Assembly: GCA_039819085.1 (NCBI GenBank)
Contig: JBCBSQ010000008.1
Location: 1-64,000 of the forward strand
From: MED-G105 sp039819085
Lineage (GTDB): Bacteria > Pseudomonadota > Alphaproteobacteria > Caulobacterales > Parvularculaceae
Direction: 5' to 3'
Length of the DNA: 64,000 bases
In this document: piece after piece, positions 25,736-34,470 of the stretch
Layout of the letters: every line of letters starts with the position of its first letter
Numbering within the stretch: the stretch's first letter is position 1
Program-made: the position numbers and the translations under genes
The notes under the pieces: model-generated
Told to the model about the DNA's origin: nothing
Seen by the model: only the letters and a program-made list of their open reading frames with translations
Database searches by the model: none

Positions 25736-26936
25736 ATATGAAGCGATAGACGGCGGCGGGCGCACGAAGCGCGGGATCGTCAGCGCCGACACCCCTCGCC
25801 ACGCGCGAGCGGAGCTCCGCCGGCTCGCCCTTACGCCGATCTCGCTTAACGCCGCTAAGGAACGCGGCGCGCGCGGTGAGGCCGACCGCGCCGGCGGTAA
25901 AATCTCCGCCGGTCAACTCGTCCTTTCCACGCGTCAACTCGCTGTTCTGATCGGCGCGTCAACGCCTGTCGAAGAAGCGCTGAACGCCGTCGCGCTTCAG
26001 ACGGACAAGGCCAATGTGCGGCGGCGGTTGCTCGCGGTGCGGGAGCGGGTGATGGAGGGACGCTCGCTTGCCGAGGCGATGCGCCAGGACAGCGCGTCCT
26101 TCTCCGATCTCTATTGCGCGGTGGTGGCGGCGGGGGAGGCGTCCGGCAAGCTTGATGAATCGCTCGACCGCCTGGCGACCATGCTTGAAAAGAACCGGTC
26201 CATGCGCAGCAAGGCGATGGGCGCGCTCATTTATCCGGCCGCGCTTTTCCTCTTCGCCGGCGGCGTCATCGGCGCGCTGATGACCCAGGTCGTCCCGCGC
26301 ATCATCGAACAGTTTCAGGCGTTCGACGCGGAATTGCCTGCGGTCACGCAGATGGTGGTCGGCATGTCGGACTTCCTGTCCACGTTTGGGCTGTGGATCC
26401 TGCTGGCGCTCATCGCAGGCGGGATCGGGCTTTGGCGCGGACTGAAAATGCCGGCGTTCAAATTGTGGTTCGACGCGGCGATCCTCAGGATCCCCGTCAT
26501 CGGACCCCTGCTGCGGGGCCTCGAAGGCGCCCGGTTTGCGCGCACGCTTTCAACGCTGTTCGGCGGCGACGCGCCGCTTCTCGACAGCCTCGCCGGCGCC
26601 AGACGGACCGTCTCCAACGCCCATATCGGCAAGCGGCTCGACACGGCGATTGACCAGGTGCGCGAGGGCGCCTCGCTTGCGGCCGCGATCAGACGCGCGG
26701 ACACGCTGCCCTCGATGATGACCCATATGGTCGCGGCGGGCGAAAGGGCGGGCAAACTGCCAGCGCTTCTGGACAACGCCGCCGGCCAGCTGGAGGAGGA
26801 TTTCGACGCCGCCTCAACGGTCGCGTTGCGCCTCTTGGAGCCGCTCATCATCGTCATTATGGGCGGGGTCGTCATGATGATCACGGTTTCGATCATGCTG
26901 CCAATCCTGCGGCTGAATAGCCTTGCGGCCTTGTGA
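25719..26936 (+). CDS. gspF: Type II secretion platform protein GspF
   Basis: A 406-residue inner-membrane protein with two T2SSF domains (about 70-190 and 270-395) and three membrane helices (near 170, 220 and 380). The N-terminus FEYEAIDGGG is typical of GspF. ATG 25719 is preceded by AGGAAG and overlaps the gspE stop by 17 bases in another frame; the frame stays open far upstream inside gspE but this is coincidental. Confidence 0.95.
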   Translation: MAPSFEYEAIDGGGRTKRGIVSADTPRHARAELRRLALTPISLNAAKERGARGEADRAGGKISAGQLVLSTRQLAVLIGASTPVEEALNAVALQTDKANVRRRLLAVRERVMEGRSLAEAMRQDSASFSDLYCAVVAAGEASGKLDESLDRLATMLEKNRSMRSKAMGALIYPAALFLFAGGVIGALMTQVVPRIIEQFQAFDAELPAVTQMVVGMSDFLSTFGLWILLALIAGGIGLWRGLKMPAFKLWFDAAILRIPVIGPLLRGLEGARFARTLSTLFGGDAPLLDSLAGARRTVSNAHIGKRLDTAIDQVREGASLAAAIRRADTLPSMMTHMVAAGERAGKLPALLDNAAGQLEEDFDAASTVALRLLEPLIIVIMGGVVMMITVSIMLPILRLNSLAAL

Positions 26937-27047
26937 CGAAGACCGCAACGCCTTGCGACGCTTCCCGAATGACGCCTTGGCGACACCAGCGGTAAAGTGC
27001 TATTCGCCGGCGGAGAAAGAACCATCCGGACGGCCAGCCGTCCCGCC

Positions 27048-27053
27048 AGGAGG
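27048..27053 (+). promoter_or_regulatory. Perfect AGGAGG Shine-Dalgarno of gspG
   Basis: AGGAGG sits 8 bases before the gspG ATG, the strongest ribosome-binding site in the operon, after the only large gap (125 bases) among the gsp genes. This fits the high stoichiometry of the major pseudopilin. Confidence 0.8.
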
Positions 27054-27061
27054 TCGCCGCC

Positions 27062-27565
27062 ATGAAGCGCCCGAATTTGACGCGAGACACCCTTTCCGAC
27101 ACGGCGCGCTGCGGAGGCGAGGCTCAGCGCCGCGCGGTCCAGCAGGGCATTACGATGATCGAACTCTTGGTCGTTCTTTCGATCATTTCGCTCATCTCCG
27201 CTCTCGTTGTCGTCAACGTCCTGCCGGAGCGGGACCGCGCCACCGTCCGCAAAGCCAAGATCGATATTGGCGTTATCGAAAGCGCGCTCGATCAGTTCCG
27301 TCTCGACATGTTTAACTATCCGACAACGGAACAGGGACTAGAGGCGCTTGTGGTCGAACCGTCGAACACGTCGCCGGCGGCGTCTTTCCGGCCCGGCGGG
27401 TATCTGCGCAATGGCGTGCCGGCCGATCCCTGGGGGAATCCATATCAATACCGCTACCCTGGCGAGCGGGGCGTCGTGGATGTCTTCTCTTACGGCGCAG
27501 ATGGGCGCGAAGGCGGCGAGGGGTTGAACGCGGACATTGGAAACTGGGCGCCTGAAGACCAGTAG
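27062..27565 (+). CDS. gspG: Type II secretion major pseudopilin GspG
   Basis: A 167-residue pseudopilin forming the T2SS pseudopilus shaft. The leader is long (about 29 residues) and ends at QQG before ITMIELLVV, with the conserved Glu at +5, then a hydrophobic helix. The body has the GspG pattern NYPTTEQGLEAL, GYLRNGVPADPWGNPYQY and VFSYGADGREGGEG, covering the calcium-site loop. Processing by GspO (12591-13352) is expected. The start is fixed by the AGGAGG site. Confidence 0.96.
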   Translation: MKRPNLTRDTLSDTARCGGEAQRRAVQQGITMIELLVVLSIISLISALVVVNVLPERDRATVRKAKIDIGVIESALDQFRLDMFNYPTTEQGLEALVVEPSNTSPAASFRPGGYLRNGVPADPWGNPYQYRYPGERGVVDVFSYGADGREGGEGLNADIGNWAPEDQ

Positions 27566-27603
27566 AGAGGTCAAGCGCCAATAACGAGCGTAGACTGACT
27601 TTC

Positions 27604-28164
27604 ATGCGGGCAAGCGAACGCGGCGTCACGCTTATCGAACTTCTGGTCGGCCTGACCATCATCAGCTTCACGGCGGGCGCGGTTGTGCTTACCGCGGCCC
27701 CTCGCAGGCCGCCAGCGCGCGTCGAGGCGGAGCGTTTCGCGGCCATAGTGAAACAGGCGCTCGATGAGGCCGTATTCTCCGGCGTCGTGCATCGGCTTGA
27801 GTGGACCGCAGCGGACTATCGCATCGCGCGGCGCAAAGACGGTCGCTGGCGGCGGGAGCGCGCGCTAGAGCCGGCTCGCCGCAATGTCAGCTTTTCAATC
27901 GCGCTTGCAGGCGACATCGTCGACAACACCGAAGCGCTGAATGGGGGCGGGCGCGTCGGGACCTTTGTCGGCTTCGGCGGTCCGGGCGTCGGGACGCCTC
28001 TGGGCGAAACTCCCGAAGAGGCGGACGAGACGGATGATGTCGACGTTCTGGCGCTCGATCCACTTGGACTGGCGACAGGTTTCGACGCTCGCTTCGAAGG
28101 GCGCCGGGCGACCTTCGTCGTCATCGTCGATCCGAACGGAGATATTGAGGTCATCAGGGAATGA
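27604..28164 (+). CDS. gspH: Type II secretion minor pseudopilin GspH
   Basis: A 186-residue minor pseudopilin with the type III signal MRASERG before VTLIELLVG (Glu at +5) and a hydrophobic helix. The body carries AERFAAIVKQALDEAVFSG and a beta-rich C-terminal domain ending FVVIVDPNGDIEV. Order and overlap (ATGA with gspI) identify it. Confidence 0.88.
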   Translation: MRASERGVTLIELLVGLTIISFTAGAVVLTAAPRRPPARVEAERFAAIVKQALDEAVFSGVVHRLEWTAADYRIARRKDGRWRRERALEPARRNVSFSIALAGDIVDNTEALNGGGRVGTFVGFGGPGVGTPLGETPEEADETDDVDVLALDPLGLATGFDARFEGRRATFVVIVDPNGDIEVIRE

Positions 28165-28544
28165 GTCCGACGCGCGCTTCTCAGGAAAGGCAACGAGGGC
28201 TGACGCTCGTGGAGACGCTGGTCGCGTTCGCAATCCTCACCGGCGTGGTGGCGAGCCTTGTCGCGCTCTTGAGCCAGACCGCGCGCTATATGGCGAGCGC
28301 TGAGGACCGGTTCCTTGCGTCTTTGCTGGCGAACAATCTCATGGTCGAAGAATTGGCCCGCATTGAGCCGTCGCCGCGTGGTTCGTCTACGGATCAGGCG
28401 TTTTTCGCCGGCCGCGATTTCGACTATGTGCGGACGGGCGTCGAGGTCAGGGACGGGGTCGTTCAGGTGACCTTTGACGTCAAACGCGCCGGAGAAGATG
28501 CGCTCCTGGCCCGGACGGCGGCGCTGCGGGGCGCTACGCGATGA
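28161..28544 (+). CDS. gspI: Type II secretion minor pseudopilin GspI
   Basis: A 127-residue minor pseudopilin of the tip complex. The leader ends QRG before LTLVETLVAFAIL (Glu at +5); MVEELARIE and TRTGVEV-like strands follow. Overlaps gspH and gspJ by 4 bases each. Confidence 0.9.
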   Translation: MSPTRASQERQRGLTLVETLVAFAILTGVVASLVALLSQTARYMASAEDRFLASLLANNLMVEELARIEPSPRGSSTDQAFFAGRDFDYVRTGVEVRDGVVQVTFDVKRAGEDALLARTAALRGATR

Positions 28545-29221
28545 TGCGGCGTCAGGCGTCAAATGCGGAGATGCTGCGTGCGCAACGCGGGCTTACACTG
28601 CCCGAATTGCTGATCTCCTTGCTGATCTTTTCGATGATTTCCGCAGCGGGCGTCGCCGGTCTTCGCCTCGCCATTGACGGGCGCGAACAGCTCGGCGAAG
28701 TCGACGATAACCTGCGCAGCTGGCAGATTATGCAAACGATCCTGCGGGAGGACCTTGCCCAGGTCGCGCCGCGCACGCCGCGTGATGAATTCGGCGTCGC
28801 GCTGCCTGCGGCCTTTGTCGGGGGGAGGGCGCTTGAACTGGCCTTTCAGCCGCCGCGCGCAGGGGAAACGCCGCTCCTGGCCTTCGTGCGCGGCGGTCGC
28901 CGGAACCCGGAAGCAAAGGAACCCCGCTCTGAACTTCAGTATGTTGAGTATGTTTTCCGTGGCGACCGCATTCTCCGCCGTGCGCGGCCCTATGTCGACG
29001 CGGCGCGAAACAATGTCGTCACGGAACGCGCATTGGTGGGCGGACTTGCGCAAGTGGACGTTGAGTTTCTCATTGGCCAAACCAACCGCGGCCTCGAATG
29101 GGCGGACGGATGGCCGGCGCCGGCCGCATCCAGCGGACCGCCGACGGCGATCCGCTTCAGCTTTGACGGGACGCGGTTCGGCGCTTTCGAAGCGTGGTTC
29201 TGGATCGGGCGGTACGGATGA
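28541..29221 (+). CDS. gspJ: Type II secretion minor pseudopilin GspJ
   Basis: A 226-residue minor pseudopilin. The leader ends AQRG before LTLPELLISLLIF (Glu at +5). The DDNLRSWQIMQTILREDLAQV helix and the LELAFQ and YVEYVFRGDRILRRARPY strands are the usual GspJ pattern. ATGA overlap with gspI and gspK. Confidence 0.92.
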   Translation: MMRRQASNAEMLRAQRGLTLPELLISLLIFSMISAAGVAGLRLAIDGREQLGEVDDNLRSWQIMQTILREDLAQVAPRTPRDEFGVALPAAFVGGRALELAFQPPRAGETPLLAFVRGGRRNPEAKEPRSELQYVEYVFRGDRILRRARPYVDAARNNVVTERALVGGLAQVDVEFLIGQTNRGLEWADGWPAPAASSGPPTAIRFSFDGTRFGAFEAWFWIGRYG

Positions 29222-30327
29222 GGGCGCGCGGCCGAAACCAGTCCGACGGACGGCGACAGCGCGGCGTTGCAATGGTCGTGGCGCTGATGATGACCGCAAC
29301 GCTGTCATTTCTCGCCTTGTCAGTCTCGGAAAAAATGCGCGCGTCGGCGCGGCGGACAATTCTGAGCGCGGACCGCTCAGAGCTTTATTGGCGCGCCATC
29401 AGCGCCGAAACGCTGGCGCGCGAAGCGCTAGCGGACCTGCAACAGACATCAGGAGCGGCGGGAGCGGCCAATGTGCAGTTGACGCTGACGAGCCCGTTCT
29501 TTCTCGCGCCAGTTGATATTCCGATGCCGGACGGCTTGGCCAGCCTGCAGTTCGCGGACGCCGGCAGGTGCTTTAACCTCAACAGCCTCGCCGGCGGCGG
29601 CGCGCGCGCGCGCGCCAATGAACCGGATAACGGCGATGGCGACTCTGAGCGCGACGACGGCGCCCAGGACCGTGGCGAAGGGTCGGACAGGCAGGCGACG
29701 CCGCGAGCGGAGTTCATCGAATTGTTGACGCTGTTGGGTTTGAGCGACGGCGATTCGGCGCGCCTGACGTCGACAATTGTTGACTGGATTGACCCTGACG
29801 ACGTGACGTCGCTGAACGGGGCGGAGGATGATTTCTACAGCAACTTGCCTGCGCCATTTCGAACCGGCGGCGCGCCATTGGCCGACGTCAGCGAACTTCG
29901 GGCGATGCGCGGTTTTGATGAGGTGGTGTATCAGGGATTGCGGCCCTTCGCGTGCGCGCTGCCGCATTCGGAGCCGACGGTGTTGAACGTCAACATGCTT
30001 CGCGCGCAGGACCTTCCGGTGCTGGCGGCCATCATTTCCTCGGCGACGGAGGCCCGTGTTGATCCACAGGACCTCATGAGCGTTCTGGAGGCGCGGCCGC
30101 CCGAAGGCTGGAGCGATGTCCAGTCATTCTGGTCGGATCCGGCGCTTGCGGAATACGAAGTGCCGGAGGCCATTCGAGGTGCGCGCACCACCATAAACTC
30201 GCGTATGATCGAGGCGCGTGCGATTGTCGGACGCAATGGCGTGGAAGTGACCGTGACGTTGACCTTTCAGGCGGAGGATGATGGGACCTACACGCTCCTG
30301 TCGCGGGTGTTCGGAGAAGCGGGATGA
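29218..30327 (+). CDS. gspK: Type II secretion minor pseudopilin GspK
   Basis: A 369-residue tip pseudopilin. The leader ends RQRG before VAMVVALMMTATL and lacks Glu at +5, as expected for GspK, the plug of the pseudopilus. A large alpha-helical insertion and an acidic low-complexity patch (about 155-170) follow, then FNLNSLA, WIDPDD, SNLPAPFRTGGAPLADVSEL and the C-terminal VNVN-like region. ATG 29218 overlaps the gspJ stop; the frame opens slightly earlier (29194). Confidence 0.92.
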   Translation: MRARGRNQSDGRRQRGVAMVVALMMTATLSFLALSVSEKMRASARRTILSADRSELYWRAISAETLAREALADLQQTSGAAGAANVQLTLTSPFFLAPVDIPMPDGLASLQFADAGRCFNLNSLAGGGARARANEPDNGDGDSERDDGAQDRGEGSDRQATPRAEFIELLTLLGLSDGDSARLTSTIVDWIDPDDVTSLNGAEDDFYSNLPAPFRTGGAPLADVSELRAMRGFDEVVYQGLRPFACALPHSEPTVLNVNMLRAQDLPVLAAIISSATEARVDPQDLMSVLEARPPEGWSDVQSFWSDPALAEYEVPEAIRGARTTINSRMIEARAIVGRNGVEVTVTLTFQAEDDGTYTLLSRVFGEAG

Positions 30328-31520
30328 ATGAAGCGCTGATTGCCTATCTCGGCGAGACGCCTGACGATCCGATTGCGTGGACGGCGGTGCGGGAGGGCGT
30401 GGCGATTTCCCATGGGGTCGCCGACGGCTTCGACGCGCTTGCGCCGGCGCTCGCGGATCTCCCGGAGCACATTACGGTCGGGGCGATACTGCCGGGAGAA
30501 TTGGCCGCGTACCGCCGCCTGCCAGCGCCGCCTAAATCGGACGCGAAGTTCCGCGCCGCCGCGGCGCTGCTGCTTGAGGATGAGCTCGCCGAACCAATCG
30601 ACGACTTGCATGTAGGGGTGGCGCGCGAAGACGGGGAGGGCGTGCTGGTCGCGCTGAAAGCGGCGCTCGTTACGGAATGGACCGAGGCTTTTGCAATGGC
30701 CGGAGCGGCCTTGCGCTTCATGACTGTGGACTATCTGTGCGCGCCCGCGCCGTCGCCGGACGCCGCGGCGTCCGCGCTCATTCTCGGTGATCGGGTGCTG
30801 GCGCGTGGACGGGGTCAGCGGTTCGCGGCGGAGACTGGACTGGCGGGCCTGGCGCTCGCAAGACTGGTGGATGAAACCGATGACGCCACAGGCGTCGACG
30901 TGCACGGTCCGGAGGGCTGGCTAAAACCGCACGGATGGCCTGAGCCTCGGTCGATTGTGGTCGCAAAGACAGGCGGCGTCGCGGAAGAAGCCGCGCGACA
31001 GGCGTTGGCGGAGGAAGGCCTGAACCTTCTTCAGGGGCCGTTTCAACCACCGAGGCGCGTGACGTTCGACGTCGCGCCTTATCGCAGAGCGGCGGCGATG
31101 GCCGCGGGCTTGGTCGCCGGTCTTGTCGCGTTGTCGGCGGTTGAAGCCCAGCGAACGTCGGCGATGGCGGCCCGCTATGACCGAGAGGCGCGCCGGATCT
31201 ACGCCGAAGCGTTTCCGGAGGCGCCGACGCGGGACATTCGCAGCCAGGCGCGCGGGCGGCTGTCCACAGGCGGCGCGGCGACGTTTCTCGACGTGACCCG
31301 TCGCATCGACGCCGCAATCGACGAAGAAGAGGTCGCGATCGATCGAATTCAATATGACGCCGGCCGCGGCGCGCTCAGCTTCTCCGTGCGAAGCGCGTCG
31401 AACGAGAGCATTGACGCGTTCCGCGAAAGGTTGGCGGCGGAAGGCGTCCGGGCGACGGACGTCAGCGGCTATCGCCGTTCCGGCGACGCATGGATTGGCG
31501 ATATGGCGGTGGGATTGTGA
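30324..31520 (+). CDS. gspL: Type II secretion protein GspL
   Basis: A 398-residue bitopic protein. The N-terminal cytoplasmic actin-like domain (1-245, AILPGELAAYRRLPAPP) recruits GspE; one membrane helix (about 256-275) and a periplasmic ferredoxin-like domain (with ISFSVRSASNESIDAFRERL) bind GspM. Weak sequence conservation is normal for GspL; position and topology make the call. Overlaps gspK by 4 bases. Confidence 0.9.
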   Translation: MNEALIAYLGETPDDPIAWTAVREGVAISHGVADGFDALAPALADLPEHITVGAILPGELAAYRRLPAPPKSDAKFRAAAALLLEDELAEPIDDLHVGVAREDGEGVLVALKAALVTEWTEAFAMAGAALRFMTVDYLCAPAPSPDAAASALILGDRVLARGRGQRFAAETGLAGLALARLVDETDDATGVDVHGPEGWLKPHGWPEPRSIVVAKTGGVAEEAARQALAEEGLNLLQGPFQPPRRVTFDVAPYRRAAAMAAGLVAGLVALSAVEAQRTSAMAARYDREARRIYAEAFPEAPTRDIRSQARGRLSTGGAATFLDVTRRIDAAIDEEEVAIDRIQYDAGRGALSFSVRSASNESIDAFRERLAAEGVRATDVSGYRRSGDAWIGDMAVGL

Positions 31521-31548
31521 CCGCGAACGTAAGAGCGAGTGCGGGTTA

Positions 31549-32022
31549 GTGCGTGAGTTCTGGAGCCAGCGCTCTGAGCGCGAACGGATGATCTTGCTCG
31601 CGGGCGGCGCGATTGCCGCGCTCGCGCTGGTGTTCCAGGCCGTTTATGCGCCCCTTGCGTCTTGGCGCAAGAATGCGAAAGGCGACCTTGCGCGGGCGGA
31701 GGGGCTTTATGATCTGGTGGTCGAGGCCGCGGCGATCGCGCCGCAATCCGACGGCGCGCCAGCCGCAATAGGCGCGGCCGAACGGCCATTGCGCGCGGTT
31801 GTAACGTCAACGGCGAACGACGCTGGCGTCGACCTCATCTTCGTTAACGCGCGGCCGGACGGAGCGGTCGAAGCGAACGCCGGCCCGACGGATCCGGAGC
31901 GGCTCTTTAACTGGATAGGCGCCTTGAGCGCGGAACATGGCGCAACGATTTCCTTCGCGGACGTTAGCCGCACTCAGGATGGGGATGGGACCGTGCGCGG
32001 TCGCTTGATATTTGGCGGATGA
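31549..32022 (+). CDS. gspM: Type II secretion protein GspM
   Basis: A 157-residue bitopic protein: short N-terminus REFWSQRSERERMILLAGG, membrane helix (about 15-33), coiled coil and a small periplasmic domain ending VRGRLIFGG. No ATG suits; GTG 31549 after AAGAGCGAG gives the typical N-terminus (a short segment, then ERE.ILL). The upstream ATG at 31354 in this frame lies inside gspL. The stop overlaps gspN as ATGA. Confidence 0.85.
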   Translation: MREFWSQRSERERMILLAGGAIAALALVFQAVYAPLASWRKNAKGDLARAEGLYDLVVEAAAIAPQSDGAPAAIGAAERPLRAVVTSTANDAGVDLIFVNARPDGAVEANAGPTDPERLFNWIGALSAEHGATISFADVSRTQDGDGTVRGRLIFGG

Positions 32023-32849
32023 GCGCGACCGAGACCACATCGCAAACCGGTTCAACACGATCAAACGGGCCTGGGAAGCGTCGTCGAGGCGCGGACACAG
32101 CGAGGCTACTGGGGCTCGCCGCCTTCGCGTTCGGGCTCAGCGCCGTGACGTCGGCGCCGGCGAGCCTGTGGCGGCCCGCGCTCGACGCGGCCGGCGGCCG
32201 GGTCACCTATGAGCGGCTAGACGGAACGATTTGGCGGGGCCGGGCGAAACGCGTCGTCGTTGACGGGACTGCGCTCGGCGACATCGACTTTGCGCTCAAT
32301 CCAGCCATGCTTGCGCTTGGGCGGGCGTCTATGCGCGCCCGCGTCGACGGCTATGCGGCGAGAGCGACAGCGCGCATTGAACTCAACGCCATTGATCGAT
32401 CGGCGCGCGTCAGGGAGGCTGCTGGCGTCTTCAACCTCGCCAGCGTCAGACGCTACAAACTGCTTGGGGCGCCGTTCTCAGGCTCGGTGAAGTTCAGGAT
32501 CGATGACCTTCGGTGGCGTGACGGCAAAGGCTGTCTGACTGCGGCCGGCGAGATCTGGACAGACATGCTCTCCGCTCAGACGCAAGGCCTTGGCCTCGGC
32601 GAGGCGGCGCTGCACGGCCCGATCGCATGCATCGGCGACGACCTGCGCATCAGCCTGGCGGGCGCAAACGCCATGGGCTCGGCCTTTGTGAATATCGATG
32701 TGCGTCCCGATCGGACATACTCGTTGTCCGCGACCGTCGACGCCGACCGCTTCGAATTGCGCCAGGCGCTTGAGCTGGTCGGATTTCGTCGGGAGGCCGC
32801 CGGACTTGTTTACGATGCTTATGGACCGATCAAAGGGCTAGGATCATGA
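32019..32849 (+). CDS. gspN: Type II secretion protein GspN
   Basis: A 276-residue protein with one N-terminal membrane helix (about 28-48) and a periplasmic beta-rich domain starting with the typical P...WRPALDAAGG.V.Y..LDGTIWRG. GspN occurs in only part of the T2SS systems and its role is unsettled. ATGA overlaps on both sides place it firmly within the operon. Confidence 0.85.
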   Translation: MSATETTSQTGSTRSNGPGKRRRGADTARLLGLAAFAFGLSAVTSAPASLWRPALDAAGGRVTYERLDGTIWRGRAKRVVVDGTALGDIDFALNPAMLALGRASMRARVDGYAARATARIELNAIDRSARVREAAGVFNLASVRRYKLLGAPFSGSVKFRIDDLRWRDGKGCLTAAGEIWTDMLSAQTQGLGLGEAALHGPIACIGDDLRISLAGANAMGSAFVNIDVRPDRTYSLSATVDADRFELRQALELVGFRREAAGLVYDAYGPIKGLGS

Positions 32850-33352
32850 ATTCGCGCATGGCGTCAGCCGCCGCCGCAGCCATCATGGCCGTTGCAGGCT
32901 GCGAATCTTTCGGACCGAACGAAGCGCCGGCGAACGCCGAGGCGTCAGCGGTGCGGCAGGCGTCTCCGAACAGCGCGGAAGACGCGCTCCTGTTCGGCGC
33001 CATCAAGGACCCCAGACTGCCAAGCGGCGCATGCGGAATGGTTCTGTGGACACTTGATGAGCAATCCCCGAAACCAGTCTTCAAATATGTCTCCGGCGAA
33101 ACCGCAGAGGCCTTTGTCAGCGGAGACCTGACGAAATTTACGCTCGTGGACGCGAGCGGCGGCGCGCGGTTCGGCGTGCCAGCGCGGCAGTCATTCGTAA
33201 GCGCCGACGGCAAGCGCGCGGACGTCCGCGTCGCCTTTGGCCTTGGCTTCGACGGCGGCGTCTATGTGGAGCGGGCCGTCATCACGATGGAGGACAGTTC
33301 CGGCTGGCGCACGGTGACCCCGGCCGCCGGTCTTGCGGGATGTCGCGGCTGA
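32846..33352 (+). CDS. Small lipoprotein at the end of the T2SS operon
   Basis: A 168-residue predicted lipoprotein with signal MNSRMASAAAAAIMAVAGC (Cys19). The remainder is a compact beta-rich domain with a cysteine pair (in PSGACGMVLW and at the end, AGLAGCRG) and no family I recognise. Its ATG overlaps the gspN stop, so it is translated with the T2SS genes. Inference: an outer-membrane accessory, for instance a secretin pilotin or assembly factor analogous to GspS or AspS, but its size and beta-rich look differ from both classes. Confidence 0.6.
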   Translation: MNSRMASAAAAAIMAVAGCESFGPNEAPANAEASAVRQASPNSAEDALLFGAIKDPRLPSGACGMVLWTLDEQSPKPVFKYVSGETAEAFVSGDLTKFTLVDASGGARFGVPARQSFVSADGKRADVRVAFGLGFDGGVYVERAVITMEDSSGWRTVTPAAGLAGCRG

Positions 33353-33389
33353 TGCAGACGCCAGATGGTCGTCACAAGCGCGCTCGGGG

Positions 33390-34187
33390 CTAGTGAGCGT
33401 GCCCGCCGCCGCTGTGTCGTATGACTTCCGCGGCCGTGGCGATCACCACGCCCAGGGCGGCCGCGAGGTAGATCGCCGGGGGCCGCGCCCGCAGCGCATG
33501 CGGTCCGAGGTGCAGCACGATTACATAAATCAGCGCCCCGGCCGTCGCGCCGAGCAACGGTCCGACAAGACCTGCTGACGGTTGGGACAGGATAAATCCC
33601 GCCACCAGCGCGCCGGCGATGGTGGTTAGCGACGACGCCACGAACGCGATCAGAAGCGACCAGACCCGGTCGACGCCGCTGTCGCGTATGAGAAAATAGG
33701 CGATCGCGCCTTCCGGAAACTCATGCAGCAGCAATGCGGAAGTCGCCAGCCAGCCAGTGTATTCGTCGCCCTGGAACGTCGACTCATAAACGAGACCGTC
33801 AACAAACGAATGAAAGCCAAGCGCCACAATCGAGGCGAAGCCGAACGCAAGATCAGTCGCAGCCGGATCTTCCCGATCGCCGGCGACTGAGCCGGAAAGC
33901 GCAAGCCGCAGGCTTAACCCCGCCATCGCCATGAGGCCGAACGCGCCGAGAGTGTATCGCCAGGCGCCTGGATCTTCTTCGATGGCTTCCGGAAACAGAT
34001 GAAAAAGAACCGCAACTGTCAGTACACCGATTGCGAACGCGGAAAAGACAGAGCTGGTGCGCTGTCCCCAGTCGCCGACCGCCCAGACGGAGGCTAGTCC
34101 CAGCATACTGATCCCGCCGGCGATGAAGCTCGCCAAGAGACCGTTGCTGATCTCTGATTCAAAAAACACGAATGTTTCGCCCCTCAA
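33390..34187 (-). CDS. ZIP-family metal transporter
   Basis: A 265-residue inner-membrane importer of Zn(II) or other divalent ions, with about eight helices. Metal-site motifs are LFHLFPEA, HSFVDG (TM4-type) and LLHEFPEG (TM5-type); the C-terminus ends in a His-rich HSGGGHAH. It is divergent from a CDF exporter, with a Zur-like palindrome 131 bases upstream. It probably acts in zinc acquisition, repressed when zinc is plentiful (inference). Confidence 0.88.
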   Translation of the reverse strand: MRGETFVFFESEISNGLLASFIAGGISMLGLASVWAVGDWGQRTSSVFSAFAIGVLTVAVLFHLFPEAIEEDPGAWRYTLGAFGLMAMAGLSLRLALSGSVAGDREDPAATDLAFGFASIVALGFHSFVDGLVYESTFQGDEYTGWLATSALLLHEFPEGAIAYFLIRDSGVDRVWSLLIAFVASSLTTIAGALVAGFILSQPSAGLVGPLLGATAGALIYVIVLHLGPHALRARPPAIYLAAALGVVIATAAEVIRHSGGGHAH

Positions 34188-34317
34188 AGTCTTGCCCGAT
34201 CAGTATTGCCCGATCGCAATCGCGCGTCGCGGCCCGCCACGCAACTTTTGTTGGTTGGCGAAAGTGGCGTCGAGGCGATGGGTAGGCGACGGACGTAGTG
34301 ATCCTGCAAATTCAGAT

Positions 34318-34330
34318 GTTATCACATAAC
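34318..34330. promoter_or_regulatory. Candidate Zur box
   Basis: GTTAT-CAC-ATAAC is a perfect palindrome with a 3-base centre inside an AT-rich stretch, between divergent ZIP and CDF genes. Alphaproteobacterial and gammaproteobacterial Zur sites share the GTTAT...ATAAC core. On the plus strand it lies between possible -35 (TTCAGA, 34311) and -10 (TATAGC, 34334) hexamers 17 bases apart. Confidence 0.6.
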
Positions 34331-34470
34331 GCATATAGCGCCATCGCCGGCGCGGCCGCACCCGGCGTCTGGCCGCATTGGCGCCGAGACCTATCGTTTT
34401 GTCGTTCGCGTGAGCTAAGCTGTCCGTCGTTACTCGAGAATGTTGCAATTATGCCAGCCGCCATTCGCGC

